64,000 bases of DNA from Sansalvadorimonas sp965221135 (GCA_965221135.1 CBDCRZ010000069.1:124001-188000); one strand, 5' to 3'. Numbered from the stretch's first letter, positions 18,519-27,949 are shown. Numbers and translations: made by a program. Notes: generated by a model not told the origin, from the sequence alone.

Positions 18519-18857
18519 TTACTCGTGTTCCAGCTCATTGGTACGTGCCGCCATAATAAAATCGTTTCGGTGCAAACCTTTGATCTTATGAGTCCACCAG
18601 GTTACCGTGACCTTGCCCCATTCGGTCAGCAAGGCTGGATGGTGAAACTCAGACTCCGCCAGCTCGCCCACCTTATTGGTAAAGGCCAGAGCCTTGAGGA
18701 AATTGGAGAATGTGTACACTTTCTCCAGCTGAGGAATGCCATCCCGGGTTTCAACGTGCCAGCCATCAACCATAGTCAACAGCTGCTTCATCTCCTGCTC
18801 TGAAACCAGTGGAGCACCAGTCGAGCAGGCCTCACACTTCTCTTTGCCTATTGCCAT
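18519..18857 (-). CDS. phhB: Pterin-4a-carbinolamine dehydratase
   Basis: 112 aa. Recycles the pterin cofactor of phenylalanine hydroxylase by dehydrating 4a-hydroxytetrahydrobiopterin. The family motif is seen as FTNKVGELAESEFHHPAL followed by VTVTWWTHKIKGLHRNDF, containing the expected paired histidines and the later His. It sits 12 bases after the phhA stop, the usual pairing, and GGGGG precedes the start. Confidence 0.96.
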   Translation of the reverse strand: MAIGKEKCEACSTGAPLVSEQEMKQLLTMVDGWHVETRDGIPQLEKVYTFSNFLKALAFTNKVGELAESEFHHPALLTEWGKVTVTWWTHKIKGLHRNDFIMAARTNELEHE

Positions 18858-18869
18858 AGTTGAGCCCCC

Positions 18870-19667
18870 TTAATCCTGTGTAAAAAGCGGCGGTAGCAAG
18901 CCTGTTTGCTGCGCTTCTGCCACCATCAGCATGACGTCCTGCCTGCCCAGTGCCTGCAGTACATCCATACCCTCTATGACATAGTACAGAGGCTGAAGAA
19001 TATCTATACGATAAGGAGTTCTCAGCGCCAGAATCGGGTCAAAAGCGTCTTTCCTTGGTGCTATTCCAAGGCTCCACCTGGTTTCCTTGGGGCTGGAGAG
19101 AATACCGCCACCATAAATGCGCAAACCGTCAGGCGTATTAATCATTCCGAACTCCACCGTGAACCAGTAAAGCCTTGCCAGAAAAATTCTCTGGAAGTGG
19201 CTGGCCTTCTGCCCCATCTGACCGTAGCTGTGGGTAAACGCAGCAAAGGCCGGATTGGTTAACAGCGGGCAATGTCCGAAAATCTCATGGAAGATATCCG
19301 GCTCCTGCAAATAATCCATTTCCTTAGATGTACGAATAAAAGTCGCTACCGGAAACTTCTTCTCGGCCAGCAGTGCAAAGAACCGGTTGAAGTTAATCAG
19401 TGCAGGTACCCGCTCCACCTGCCAGCCGGTTGTCTCCTGCAGCACCTTATTAACATCAGACAGCTGGGGAATATGATCATGGGGCAGATGCAGAGCTTCT
19501 ATTCCATCCAGGTATTCCCGACAGGCACGGCCGGGCAGCAATTGTAGCTGCCGGTTCATCAAGGTCGTCCAGGTTTCGTTCTCTTCATCGGTGTAGAGAA
19601 TGTGTCCCTGACGGTCAGGCTCACGTGCGATATAGGACGTTTTCGTTTTATTAAGACTATTGGCCAT
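18870..19667 (-). CDS. phhA: Phenylalanine 4-monooxygenase
   Basis: 265 aa bacterial single-domain aromatic amino acid hydroxylase that converts phenylalanine to tyrosine using tetrahydropterin and O2. The iron ligands are visible as the two histidines in DIFHEIFGHCP (about residues 137-147) and the glutamate in YWFTVEFGMI (about 185). No regulatory ACT domain is present, as expected for bacterial PhhA. The start overlaps the 3' end of hppD by 11 bases, so the genes are probably one transcript. Confidence 0.96.
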   Translation of the reverse strand: MANSLNKTKTSYIAREPDRQGHILYTDEENETWTTLMNRQLQLLPGRACREYLDGIEALHLPHDHIPQLSDVNKVLQETTGWQVERVPALINFNRFFALLAEKKFPVATFIRTSKEMDYLQEPDIFHEIFGHCPLLTNPAFAAFTHSYGQMGQKASHFQRIFLARLYWFTVEFGMINTPDGLRIYGGGILSSPKETRWSLGIAPRKDAFDPILALRTPYRIDILQPLYYVIEGMDVLQALGRQDVMLMVAEAQQTGLLPPLFTQD

Positions 19668-20874
19668 ATCCCGTCCTGTTTTCTGGCTGGGAACTCACAC
19701 CGTTCTGACCATCCAGAACGTCACCAGGCCCATTCGCAGTATCGTCATCTGCTTTACTGTCACTCAGAACACCGCGTTCTATTTGATCCCGCTCGATACT
19801 TTCAAACAGAGCCTTGAAGTTACCTTCGCCAAAGCCTTCGTCACCTTTGCGCTGGATAACCTCAAAGAATATCGGGCCAATCACCGTGTCTGTAAATATC
19901 TGCAGCAGCAGACCACCCTTACCATCGCCATCCAGCAATATTCCCCGAGACTTGAGCGCGGCAACATTTTCTCCATGTCCCGGCAACCGACCTTCGAGCA
20001 TATCGTAGTAGGTGTCAGGCGGTGGTTTCATAAAGTTCACCCCGGCATTTTGCAGGGAGTTGACTGTGTGCAGGATATCGGTGGTGGAAAGAGCGATATG
20101 TTGAATGCCTTCGCCTTTGTACTCTTTTAAAAATTCCTCAATCTGGCTTTTATCGTCGGAAGACTCATTAATAGGAATACGAATCTTGCCGCAGGGGCTG
20201 GTCATGGCCCGGGACTTAAGACCGGTCAGCTTGCCTTCAATATCGAAGTAACGAATCTGCTTAAAGTTAAAATAGTGTTCGTAGAACGCCGCCCAGCGGT
20301 TCATGTTGCCCTGATAAACATTGTGGGTGAGGTGATCAATCTCCGTCATCCCGAACCCTGCATGTTCTGTGTTCACATACTCACCTTCGACGATTTCGAT
20401 GGGCTCAAAGTCCACATCGTAAATCGTACCCCGCTCTCCATAGCGGTCGACAAAATAGATGTGTGCTCCACCAATCCCTTCGATACCAGGAATATTCAGC
20501 TCCATGGGGCCGGCCTGTGAGCGCAGAGGGCTGGCACCCAGCTGCAAGGCTCTGTCCATTGCATACTTTGCATCAGCAACCCTGAACGCCATACCACAGG
20601 CACAGGAACCATGACGGGTCATAAACTCATGGCTGAAACCGGAACGTTCAGCATTGATGACAAAGTTCACCTCCCCCTGCCGCCAGAGGGTGACACTGCG
20701 GGAACGATGTTTCGCAACGGCCTTAAATCCAAGGGAAGAAAACAGCACCTCAAGGTCATGTGGGTCAGCGGCCGCAAACTCGACAAACTCAAAACCATCT
20801 GTCCCCATCGGGTTACTGTCAGTGATTAACGATGAATCCTTAACATGGAGTAGTGTTTTGAACATCCCATCCAT
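19657..20874 (-). CDS. hppD: 4-hydroxyphenylpyruvate dioxygenase
   Basis: 405 aa Fe(II) dioxygenase that forms homogentisate. The start at 20874 has a good site (AGGGAGG, 5 bases upstream). The family start NPMGTDGFEFVEFA appears at about residue 21. Iron ligands are placed in TEIDHLTHNV, GIQHIALSTTDI and PIFFEVIQRKG. The C-terminal 40 residues are a nonconserved Asp/Gly/Gln-rich tail. It is the first gene of the Phe/Tyr cluster. The adjoining upstream region (20875-21040) has no clear operator, and no PhhR/TyrR-type regulator gene is in the window. Confidence 0.95.
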   Translation of the reverse strand: MDGMFKTLLHVKDSSLITDSNPMGTDGFEFVEFAAADPHDLEVLFSSLGFKAVAKHRSRSVTLWRQGEVNFVINAERSGFSHEFMTRHGSCACGMAFRVADAKYAMDRALQLGASPLRSQAGPMELNIPGIEGIGGAHIYFVDRYGERGTIYDVDFEPIEIVEGEYVNTEHAGFGMTEIDHLTHNVYQGNMNRWAAFYEHYFNFKQIRYFDIEGKLTGLKSRAMTSPCGKIRIPINESSDDKSQIEEFLKEYKGEGIQHIALSTTDILHTVNSLQNAGVNFMKPPPDTYYDMLEGRLPGHGENVAALKSRGILLDGDGKGGLLLQIFTDTVIGPIFFEVIQRKGDEGFGEGNFKALFESIERDQIERGVLSDSKADDDTANGPGDVLDGQNGVSSQPENRTGYGQ

Positions 20875-21040
20875 AAATGCCTCCCTGCCTTTAATGGTCT
20901 AATGAAATCGCTGAATAAAAAATGTGTTTAAGAAATACAGTTCTTAGATATAGCTCTAGTAGAAAGTATAGAGCGGAGTTTTTTTTCTGGAGGCTATGAA
21001 TGAAAAAGTTATAAAAGAGAAAACAAAAAGCAGAAAACAA

Positions 21041-21067
21041 AACAACGGAGCCAGTGGCACCGTTGTT
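21041..21067. terminator. Bidirectional-looking terminator after satP
   Basis: AACAACGG and CCGTTGTT form an 8-bp stem, extended by GCC/GGC inside an A/A mismatch, just after the satP stop. T-rich sequence follows on both strands. It separates satP from the hppD cluster. Confidence 0.75.
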
Positions 21068-21088
21068 TTTATACCAGCATGTGATTGC

Positions 21089-21652
21089 TTAAGCAGGCGC
21101 GCCAATTGGCAGAACTGTACGACCGTACTTTTCGTTCAGTACCAGAGCAAAAGCTTCGTACAGTGCGCTGGCACCACAGAAGATACCAACGTAACCCGCC
21201 AGAGTGCCGATAGCGTGGCTTCCAGTGAAGTCTTTGGCAGCAAGCAGGAAGAACAGTGCAGTCAGAGTACCGAACACAACCTGGCCAATCTTTGGACCTT
21301 TAAACGTCGCAAAGAAGAAGAACAGTGTGAAGATGCCCCACATCAGCAGGTACCAGCCCATTGCAGTGGCAGAAGCGGCTTCTGCCAGACCCAGCTTTGG
21401 CATAACCAGCAGGAACACAAGAGACCACCAGAAAGTACCGTAGGAGGTAAAGGCAACAGCACCAAAGGTGTTGCTGGTACGGAACTCCATAATACCCGCA
21501 ATGATTTGAGCCAGGCCGCCGTAGCAAAGCCCCATGGCCAGAATCATGGCGTTCAGTTCGAAGAAACCGGCATTGTGAAGGTTTAGCAATACGGTGGTCA
21601 TACCAAAACCCGCCAGACCGAGAGGGGCAGGATTAGCCAATTTTGAGGACAT
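21089..21652 (-). CDS. satP: Acetate/succinate transporter, GPR1/FUN34/YaaH (SatP) family
   Basis: 187 aa, six predicted membrane helices. The family signature NPAPLGLAGFGMTT lies at the N-terminus, and GLCYGGLAQIIAGIMEFRTSN plus FTSYGTFWWSLVF follow. SatP-type carriers exchange acetate or succinate with protons in the inner membrane. It is on the same strand as the tyrosine cluster, whose end products are acetoacetate and fumarate. A terminator separates them, so a shared role is only a possibility. Confidence 0.93.
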   Translation of the reverse strand: MSSKLANPAPLGLAGFGMTTVLLNLHNAGFFELNAMILAMGLCYGGLAQIIAGIMEFRTSNTFGAVAFTSYGTFWWSLVFLLVMPKLGLAEAASATAMGWYLLMWGIFTLFFFFATFKGPKIGQVVFGTLTALFFLLAAKDFTGSHAIGTLAGYVGIFCGASALYEAFALVLNEKYGRTVLPIGAPA

Positions 21653-21868
21653 AATAATTTCCGAGCTTAAAAGAGAGCTTTGTAAAGACGAGCCTTGAGA
21701 AACTTACTGTTTCCTGGAAAAGAGCTTAGAAAGTAGACAAAATTCTGAACTTCGTGGAATTCTATGGAGCAGCCGGGTGCGATACAAGGCCGACGCGGAG
21801 AAGTCACAATAAAAGCCGTAGCCTTACGTACACTGCTCTCGCATCAAACTTGCGGCCTTTCGGGGTGT

Positions 21869-22057
21869 TCAGGTAGGTTCCTCAGAAGAGGGGTCAATAG
21901 CCAGCAGAAGACGCTCCCAGAACGTTGGTGCAGCAAGTGACGATAGTGCACCGGTCAGACAAATCGTATATAAGGAAAGCGCCTGAAGAATAATTTTATG
22001 TTCTGGCGTAAGCACGGCAATCGCTTCTTCGTGATGAGCAAAGTGGTTGTCTGACAT
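21869..22057 (-). CDS. Small hypothetical protein (62 aa)
   Basis: An open frame with acidic/His-rich start MSDNHFAHHEEA, a central hydrophobic helix (IILQALSLYTICLTGALSSLAA) and an acidic end. It could be a one-helix membrane protein. No clear ribosome site and no known family; it is listed because it fills most of the gap between satP and the 969-aa gene. The flanking bases 21653-21868 and 22058-22137 show nothing else. Confidence 0.3.
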   Translation of the reverse strand: MSDNHFAHHEEAIAVLTPEHKIILQALSLYTICLTGALSSLAAPTFWERLLLAIDPSSEEPT

Positions 22058-22137
22058 TATTTGCGTTCAAAAATACAAAACCAAATACAAAGCTATCGTG
22101 TTTATGATTCTCTAAACCCGTGTTTATATTGCTCTGC

Positions 22138-25047
22138 TTAAAACGGCTGAAGTCGTTCAGCAATGCCACCCGATAACAACCCCAGCCCTCTAACCAGCCA
22201 AGTCAAACCAAACCTGGAATTACATAACCCCAAATTTTCATATCTAAATTTTTCGGCCATGTAGACCAGTCTATGCATTTTGTCTGGGTAGACACTGCTG
22301 GCGCATATTCCTTGGGCAAGATGGGCAGATATGCAGTCCAAATCTGACGCCTGGGGCGCTGTCCAGTAAAGCGTTTCAAGGGCACTTTTTCTGAGCCATT
22401 GCGAATAGACCTCATTACTTTCAAAAAAGTCCCGAGCCTGTACAGTAGAACCTAGTAAACCTGACAGGTAGCTATTAATCACTGACTCAATAAATTGCGC
22501 CATCCTTTCAACACTGCGGGACTGGGAATAGTGGTAATCCTGGTCCCCCTGATGCAGACGGGCATAATGAAGCACTGCTGCCACCATATTACTGACAAAC
22601 CCTTCCAGAAACGAGCAGCGCTGCCCATAGCCAGGAATCACAAAATCGGCGTTTTTGGCACTTGTATAGTCGTCAATGAATGGATAGAACGCCATGTCGC
22701 CAATATCTCTCAATCCGGTCCACCCCCAATCAGATTCATCAGTAGCTTTAGTATTCCAATGCCTTATGCATCCGGGAAAAAAATATTGAGGGGTAAACAG
22801 GCTCACCAGAAAAAGTTCTTTTCTATTACTCTCAAATTGGTGGTAAGCCTTAATGGTAGAAGTATGAACGGCACCACAGCTGCTCCATACTCCCAGATCA
22901 TGAGCTGCTTTCAATATTCCTCTTTCCGCCGGTTCAGCATTGCCTTCGATTCCGGCCTGGTGAGCCAGGGTGCTATAGTCTTTGCCGCTGGTTAAGAACT
23001 GATAACCGACATAATAGGCTTCGCCATCAACAAAAACCGTTTCCAGTTCTGATTTACACGCCTGGATATATTTGTCCCGCATAACCTTCTTAGGAATAAG
23101 ATGGTAATCGACAGGCATGGGAACTTCACTGTGCAACTGTGATTTGAGCTGTAGACCCGGAACAGTGTTGTAACAAAAAGAATGGACGGCTCCTTCACGA
23201 GTGAAGTTCTCTAGAGACTCTCCTTTTCGTAAAAACTTATACCGTTCACATTTGCCGGTGAGGGGGTTCTCACACAAGAGGGCTCTGCCGCCATAAACCT
23301 CAGCGTTATCAGTCAGAATACCCGGTCGTGGCAGGTTGCCGGTTTTAATATTTGAAGCTACTCGATCATGAAACATGGCAATATAATTCTGCAACTGATC
23401 GCCTGTGCTACTGTTTTTTAACTGGAACGGCTTACAGGCCAGCATCTGTTTTTTTAACTCTGCAAAAAAGTGAGGTGCTTCAGGCTGATAGGGAGGAAGA
23501 CTCTCCAGCAGAGCATCCCTGTCTACAGAAAGTTTCGCAGAAGGCAGATCCGGTAAATAACAGGTATCCTGAGATTCAAGGAGGTGTTGCCAGCAACTCT
23601 GTGGCAATATCTCTGGCGCTTCACAGGCCAGAACCCATAGCGGCATTTTCTCCCATAAATATTGTGGAACATAGTGCAACTGAGAAGGGTCAGAATTGAC
23701 TGCCATGAGACACAGTTTTTCAGTCTTCATGGTTTCAGAAAGATAATACAGTCCACCATTTTTTACAGCAATCTCAGTGAGATCAGGATGTCTGATCTGC
23801 AGGCTTTCAGGTATGTATTGTATGGCATACCCCTGCTGATGGACCGCCTCAAGGCAAAATTCATAATCCTTATGCTTTTCAGGAACCTGCTCCATGACTA
23901 CCCAGGAGCTCCTGACCGCTTTCTCACACCACTGCCTGTTATTTTCAAGTATTGTTTGAGGGACACCATGGATATAACTGGGAAAGTTTGCCAAATGTCG
24001 TGCTATTCGCTCTTCCGTTATTATTGAGTCAGGCATCGCCATCGTCCAGTACCTGCAGTCAATGGCCAGATCTGCCAACTCGGGATAATCTACAAAAAAG
24101 ACGAAAGGTATTTTTTTAAAATTTTGATCACAAAAGGGGGTCAACAAGCTATTTTTGTTGCCATTTCGAATAACAGTCTCACACCGTTCTCTGGTTAGAA
24201 AAACCGGTGGAATAAAACATAAATCAACAGCGGGTTGAGCAGACACGGCTATATCGACTAATTCGTCAGAGAGATGTTCTACAGGGACAAATTCCATCGC
24301 ACTAGCATTTTTCTTTAATACAGCCTCAAGTATCTTTGTGTAGTCAGGTCTGGTAGCCGGAATTTTCTTTAGTTTTCGAGGGAACTCAATCACCATGTCC
24401 ACAAGAAAACCTGTGCTGAACTGTAATTCTGGGCAATTATCAAAAACAATATGGCTGTTCTGTTTTTTTAGACTGTTTATGATTGAGACAATTCTGGGGT
24501 CGGTTACATTTAGGTTCGTCCTACTTATACTGACCAATTCTTCAGGATTTTTCTTTAAACAGGCAATAAATAAATCATCACTGATCAGGCCTTCCGGTAA
24601 AAACTCTAAAACACTAATGCCATGACTTGAAAAGTCCAGATATTGATCTTCTGTAAAAGGAAGATCACTTACCCAGTCAAAATAAGGACCATTATTCATT
24701 AATAACTCGGGTGACAATACTTTCGCTAGCATTTCCGGGTTTGAGTGTTCTTTAATCCAGATCAAACTCATGACTTTGTTTATTAACAGGTGTCTAATCA
24801 GCTCTTCAGATTCAATATGCTGTTTCAGCCCTGAGCGACATTCAAGTGCTTGTTTTTCTAATTCATGTCTTTCCTGATACCTGTCAGATACGGAAGAAAC
24901 CTGTCTTTTACTGACACTATAACTCAGGGCTGTTCCGGTTCGCAGTCTCTTTATTACCTTTTCAGCAGAGGCTGGTGGCAATTGCTCGTTGTTTTCGAAA
25001 GGTGTTCGATATAAGGAGCTAAAAGAATTATTAAAGCTAGCATTCAT
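22138..25047 (-). CDS. Large unknown protein with DUF4116-like repeats and a conserved C-terminal domain
   Basis: 969 aa, no signal peptide. Residues about 80-500 are built of 40-50 residue units of the form L-x-AV-x-(N/Q)-x...L-x-Y-(V/I)-P-(E/Q)-x-L, as in CLEAVHQQGYAIQYIPESL and CLMAVNSDPSQLHYVPQYL. These resemble DUF4116 repeats, often seen in proteins of intracellular bacteria and amoeba viruses. Residues about 560-930 form a second domain with YKFLRKGESLENFTREGAVH, GLRDIGDMAFYPFIDDY and SFLEGFVSNMVAAVLHYARL. The basic-then-acidic arrangement faintly recalls SidJ-like or kinase-fold effectors, but that is a guess. Relatively low GC and isolation between metabolic genes fit an effector-like accessory gene. 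Confidence 0.65.
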   Translation of the reverse strand: MNASFNNSFSSLYRTPFENNEQLPPASAEKVIKRLRTGTALSYSVSKRQVSSVSDRYQERHELEKQALECRSGLKQHIESEELIRHLLINKVMSLIWIKEHSNPEMLAKVLSPELLMNNGPYFDWVSDLPFTEDQYLDFSSHGISVLEFLPEGLISDDLFIACLKKNPEELVSISRTNLNVTDPRIVSIINSLKKQNSHIVFDNCPELQFSTGFLVDMVIEFPRKLKKIPATRPDYTKILEAVLKKNASAMEFVPVEHLSDELVDIAVSAQPAVDLCFIPPVFLTRERCETVIRNGNKNSLLTPFCDQNFKKIPFVFFVDYPELADLAIDCRYWTMAMPDSIITEERIARHLANFPSYIHGVPQTILENNRQWCEKAVRSSWVVMEQVPEKHKDYEFCLEAVHQQGYAIQYIPESLQIRHPDLTEIAVKNGGLYYLSETMKTEKLCLMAVNSDPSQLHYVPQYLWEKMPLWVLACEAPEILPQSCWQHLLESQDTCYLPDLPSAKLSVDRDALLESLPPYQPEAPHFFAELKKQMLACKPFQLKNSSTGDQLQNYIAMFHDRVASNIKTGNLPRPGILTDNAEVYGGRALLCENPLTGKCERYKFLRKGESLENFTREGAVHSFCYNTVPGLQLKSQLHSEVPMPVDYHLIPKKVMRDKYIQACKSELETVFVDGEAYYVGYQFLTSGKDYSTLAHQAGIEGNAEPAERGILKAAHDLGVWSSCGAVHTSTIKAYHQFESNRKELFLVSLFTPQYFFPGCIRHWNTKATDESDWGWTGLRDIGDMAFYPFIDDYTSAKNADFVIPGYGQRCSFLEGFVSNMVAAVLHYARLHQGDQDYHYSQSRSVERMAQFIESVINSYLSGLLGSTVQARDFFESNEVYSQWLRKSALETLYWTAPQASDLDCISAHLAQGICASSVYPDKMHRLVYMAEKFRYENLGLCNSRFGLTWLVRGLGLLSGGIAERLQPF

Positions 25048-25171
25048 TTAACTTCTCCATCTGAATATATGCGAAGGTTTCATTAAGTTATTGACTGGCA
25101 TTCCTTAAAGAAGATTCACCTTTAGTTTTAAGAGATTTAGCCACTGCGGGCGAAGGCCTCAAACTGTTGCT

Positions 25172-25254
25172 TGTACATAAGTACCCGGTCACATGAAAAC
25201 AACTCTTTCTGGCCAATAAATGTTTCCACATGACCGGGCACTTACTACCTGTAC
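25172..25254. repeat. Long imperfect inverted repeat downstream of the 579-aa gene
   Basis: GTACATAAGTACCCGGTCACATGAAAAC-like sequence on the left pairs with its near-complement on the right. The cores AAGTACCCGGTCA and TGACCGGGCACTT mismatch at one position, and the outer GTAC ends also pair. It lies just after the 579-aa gene (minus strand) without a T-run. It may be an unusual terminator or a small mobile repeat. Confidence 0.45.
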
Positions 25255-25314
25255 TCAACCATTACAGGTTCCAGGATGGGCAAAGATACAGTTCTATCTA
25301 CACACTCCCCGGGA

Positions 25315-27054
25315 TTAATCCAAAGCGTCTATGCCATCCAGCCCATAACCTGTAAAGGGTATAAAGGCAGGCAGGGGAGGCAACACTTTCTCTGGTTGCT
25401 GCACACCCTTCACTTTCTTTGCGGCCAAACCCGTTTTGTAAGCGACGATGTGCGCATCCTTGTACTCATCCACATTCCCTCGAAGGTAAACATTCAGGGT
25501 GCGGGAGTAATCTTCCGTCTCACGGCCTACCAGAAGTGAATCACCCAAAGCGGCCATATATTCATTGTTGTAGGTGTCTGTCAGCTGCAATGGCTGAGTT
25601 TCAGAAACCATATACTGGCCATTGTCCAACAACAGAGTTACCTGCACGACATCGTTACCGGCATGCTTGGTGCGCACAAACAGCGTTGCACACATTTCGA
25701 AGTGACTCTGGCAGTTTGTCTGCGAGGCATAGGCACTCTTGATGCGAGGCGTAGTGTTGGGTGTACCACCTGCGGCCCAGGCTTTGGAGAGTGAGATTAA
25801 CAGTGGGAGGGTCTTACTCTCATCTGTTTCCACCTGGCCATTGTACTTATCCACAACAATTTTCAGTGTGCGCGGGCCGTTGCTGGTTTCCTGAACACCC
25901 ATATCACCAACAACGAAGGTGTTGCTGTTCAGAGCTATCAGTGCGGTGTTGTCGACATGGCGTTCCCCTTCTGGTTTCACCTTGCCGATATAAGTCAGCT
26001 GACCTGTTTCGTGGTTAATGCGATAAAGATTGCCCATCACACCTGCAATCATCTGGCTGTTGTCACCGGGAATTCGGGTGACCTGCACTTTATAAAGTGG
26101 CAGGGATTCCATCTTGGGCTTGTACTTGCCATCAACATGCAGATGTCCCTTGAACTCCTTGCCCAAACCCCACTTTAACTGGTTAGCAGCACTGATCAGC
26201 TGCCTCTCTGTGAGCTTTCTCTTAACCCGCTCCCAGATGACAATAGACTCTTCCTTTGAGGGGCCATCCTTGGCCAGCATGTCTTTCATCAACTCGCTTT
26301 CAAGAACTTCTTCCCGATGCTCTTTGAGTTCATCGACCATCTGTGACTTGAGCTCCTCCATACCGTCTTTCAGGCTGGTGGGCCTGCCCAATACTTTTCG
26401 CTTTGTTTTGCCCCAGATCTTTTCATGCTCAGCAGAGGTCACCAGGCCTTGCTCCACCAGCATATTGAAACTGGCTTTGTCATAGCCTGGAAGTTTAGAA
26501 CCGCGATAAGTGGCGAAGTACTTCACATCAACCTCGCGACCATCAATGATTCGCAGGGATACAGGCTCTTCTTCAGAACCTACGACCGGCTCATCACCTT
26601 CGGCCAAAAGAATCACGGGAGAAAGGTTGTCTTCAAACACCAGATCATGGGAGGGCGCCCCATCAGACAGAATGACATAGCTATGCTGATAGCCGCCTTG
26701 TCCATCAGGCTTCAGCCGGTTGAGCACGCCACCGGCACCGCCAATATAAATCGTGCCATCCGGATTCAGGGTAGGAGTGCAGTTCACGGCACAGCTTTCA
26801 CGGATTTCACCGGGATCAAGGTAAAAGTTACCGTCATTACCGCCGTTTATTTTTGGTAACAAGTAGGTTAGCCATACTTGCTTCTCACTGTTATACACAG
26901 AAAACCAGCTGAACTGCTGATCATTATAAAGGTTATACAGCTCAATTCCGTGGCTCACGGCGACGACTTGATTCGGATGCAGTGAAGATGCCTGATAAGC
27001 GCTTTGATGCCCCGGGGGCTCCTGATGAAGCTGACTGTTGTCCTGGTTATCCAT
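25315..27054 (-). CDS. Unknown protein, paralogue of the gene at 60010-61737
   Basis: 579 aa, no signal peptide or membrane segment. Beta-rich, with motifs that recur at similar positions in its paralogue: SHGIELYNL (about 35), DGTIYIGGAGGVLNRL (about 100), FNMLVEQGLVTSAE (about 190), GNLYRINHETGQLTYIG (about 340), NGPRTLKIVVD (about 395), VRTKHAGNDVVQV (about 455) and GRETEDYSRTLNVYL (about 515). A charged helical insert lies at about 195-310. The blade-like repeats suggest a propeller fold, but no named family is recognised. Shared motifs identify a gene family within this genome, of unknown role. Confidence 0.7.
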   Translation of the reverse strand: MDNQDNSQLHQEPPGHQSAYQASSLHPNQVVAVSHGIELYNLYNDQQFSWFSVYNSEKQVWLTYLLPKINGGNDGNFYLDPGEIRESCAVNCTPTLNPDGTIYIGGAGGVLNRLKPDGQGGYQHSYVILSDGAPSHDLVFEDNLSPVILLAEGDEPVVGSEEEPVSLRIIDGREVDVKYFATYRGSKLPGYDKASFNMLVEQGLVTSAEHEKIWGKTKRKVLGRPTSLKDGMEELKSQMVDELKEHREEVLESELMKDMLAKDGPSKEESIVIWERVKRKLTERQLISAANQLKWGLGKEFKGHLHVDGKYKPKMESLPLYKVQVTRIPGDNSQMIAGVMGNLYRINHETGQLTYIGKVKPEGERHVDNTALIALNSNTFVVGDMGVQETSNGPRTLKIVVDKYNGQVETDESKTLPLLISLSKAWAAGGTPNTTPRIKSAYASQTNCQSHFEMCATLFVRTKHAGNDVVQVTLLLDNGQYMVSETQPLQLTDTYNNEYMAALGDSLLVGRETEDYSRTLNVYLRGNVDEYKDAHIVAYKTGLAAKKVKGVQQPEKVLPPLPAFIPFTGYGLDGIDALD

Positions 27055-27321
27055 ACCCTTTCCTCCGATGCTCCTTAAAATTCATAACGATTAGAGCACT
27101 CAAAACCCTCAACAGTTCCCCCAAAAACGAACTTTCGTTTCAAATAATTTACCCTGCCACGACAACCCTTTACCTGATTTTTGTACATAATCCTGCAGGC
27201 TAAACTCTCGCACACCTATTTTTAGAATGATTTTAGAATGATTTTTCGCCCCCTGTTCCCGACATGTTCTGGAAACAGGACGGCTTCCCCTGCCCACTCA
27301 AGATAGTCTGGAATTTGTAGC

Positions 27322-27909
27322 ATGGAGATTTGGAGCGCAGCCATTACGCTGTTTCTGATAATGGACCCTTTGGGCAACCTGCCAATATTTATTTCTGTCC
27401 TTAAGAATGTGCCCAAGGAACGTCATAAGCCCATTATTATCCGTGAGTTATTGATCGCCCTCGCGGTGATGATGGTCTTCCTGTTTGCCGGCCAGATGAT
27501 TCTCAAAGCCATGCACCTGAAGGCGGATGCTGTCGGCATTGCAGGTGGCATTATTCTGTTTATTATCGGTATCCGAATGATCTTCCCGTCACCCAAGGTG
27601 GCGACCAAAGATGAAGAAGATGATCAGGAACCTTTCATCGTACCTCTGGCCATTCCCCTGGTAGCAGGTCCATCCCTGATGGCCGCACTGATGCTGCTTT
27701 CCAACCGCCAACCCGATATGAACATGCACTGGGCCCTTGCCTGCTTTGGTGCCTGGGCACTGTCGGCGGCGATTCTTCTGTCTGCTCCCCGCGTCTTTAA
27801 CCTTCTTGGCCAGCGTGGGCTTATGGCCTGTGAACGCCTGATGGGTATGATTCTGGTTATGCTATCGGTACAGATGACTCTGGATGGTCTGATTCAATAC
27901 TTTCAGTAG
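27322..27909 (+). CDS. yhgN: MarC/YhgN-family inner-membrane protein
   Basis: 195 aa with six predicted membrane helices. The family start SAAITLFLIMDPLGNLPIF and the second-half motif PLAIPLVAGPSLMAALMLL are clear; the central KVATKDEEDDQEP loop is charged, as is common. MarC proteins are integral membrane proteins of unclear function, once linked to multiple antibiotic resistance without confirmation. The upstream gap (27055-27321) holds a short tandem TTTTAGAATGA and an inverted CCTGTT/AACAGG (27252-27279), the latter a possible operator. A terminator follows. Confidence 0.9.
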   Translation: MEIWSAAITLFLIMDPLGNLPIFISVLKNVPKERHKPIIIRELLIALAVMMVFLFAGQMILKAMHLKADAVGIAGGIILFIIGIRMIFPSPKVATKDEEDDQEPFIVPLAIPLVAGPSLMAALMLLSNRQPDMNMHWALACFGAWALSAAILLSAPRVFNLLGQRGLMACERLMGMILVMLSVQMTLDGLIQYFQ

Positions 27910-27949
27910 GTTCTGTTTATCAGGACATCATCAAGGTGCATTCTCATTT

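Noticed and set aside
20875..20990. TyrR/PhhR-type operator upstream of hppD
   Set aside because: A TGTATTTCTTAAACA-like stretch is present but does not match the TGTAAA-N6-TTTACA pattern closely enough.
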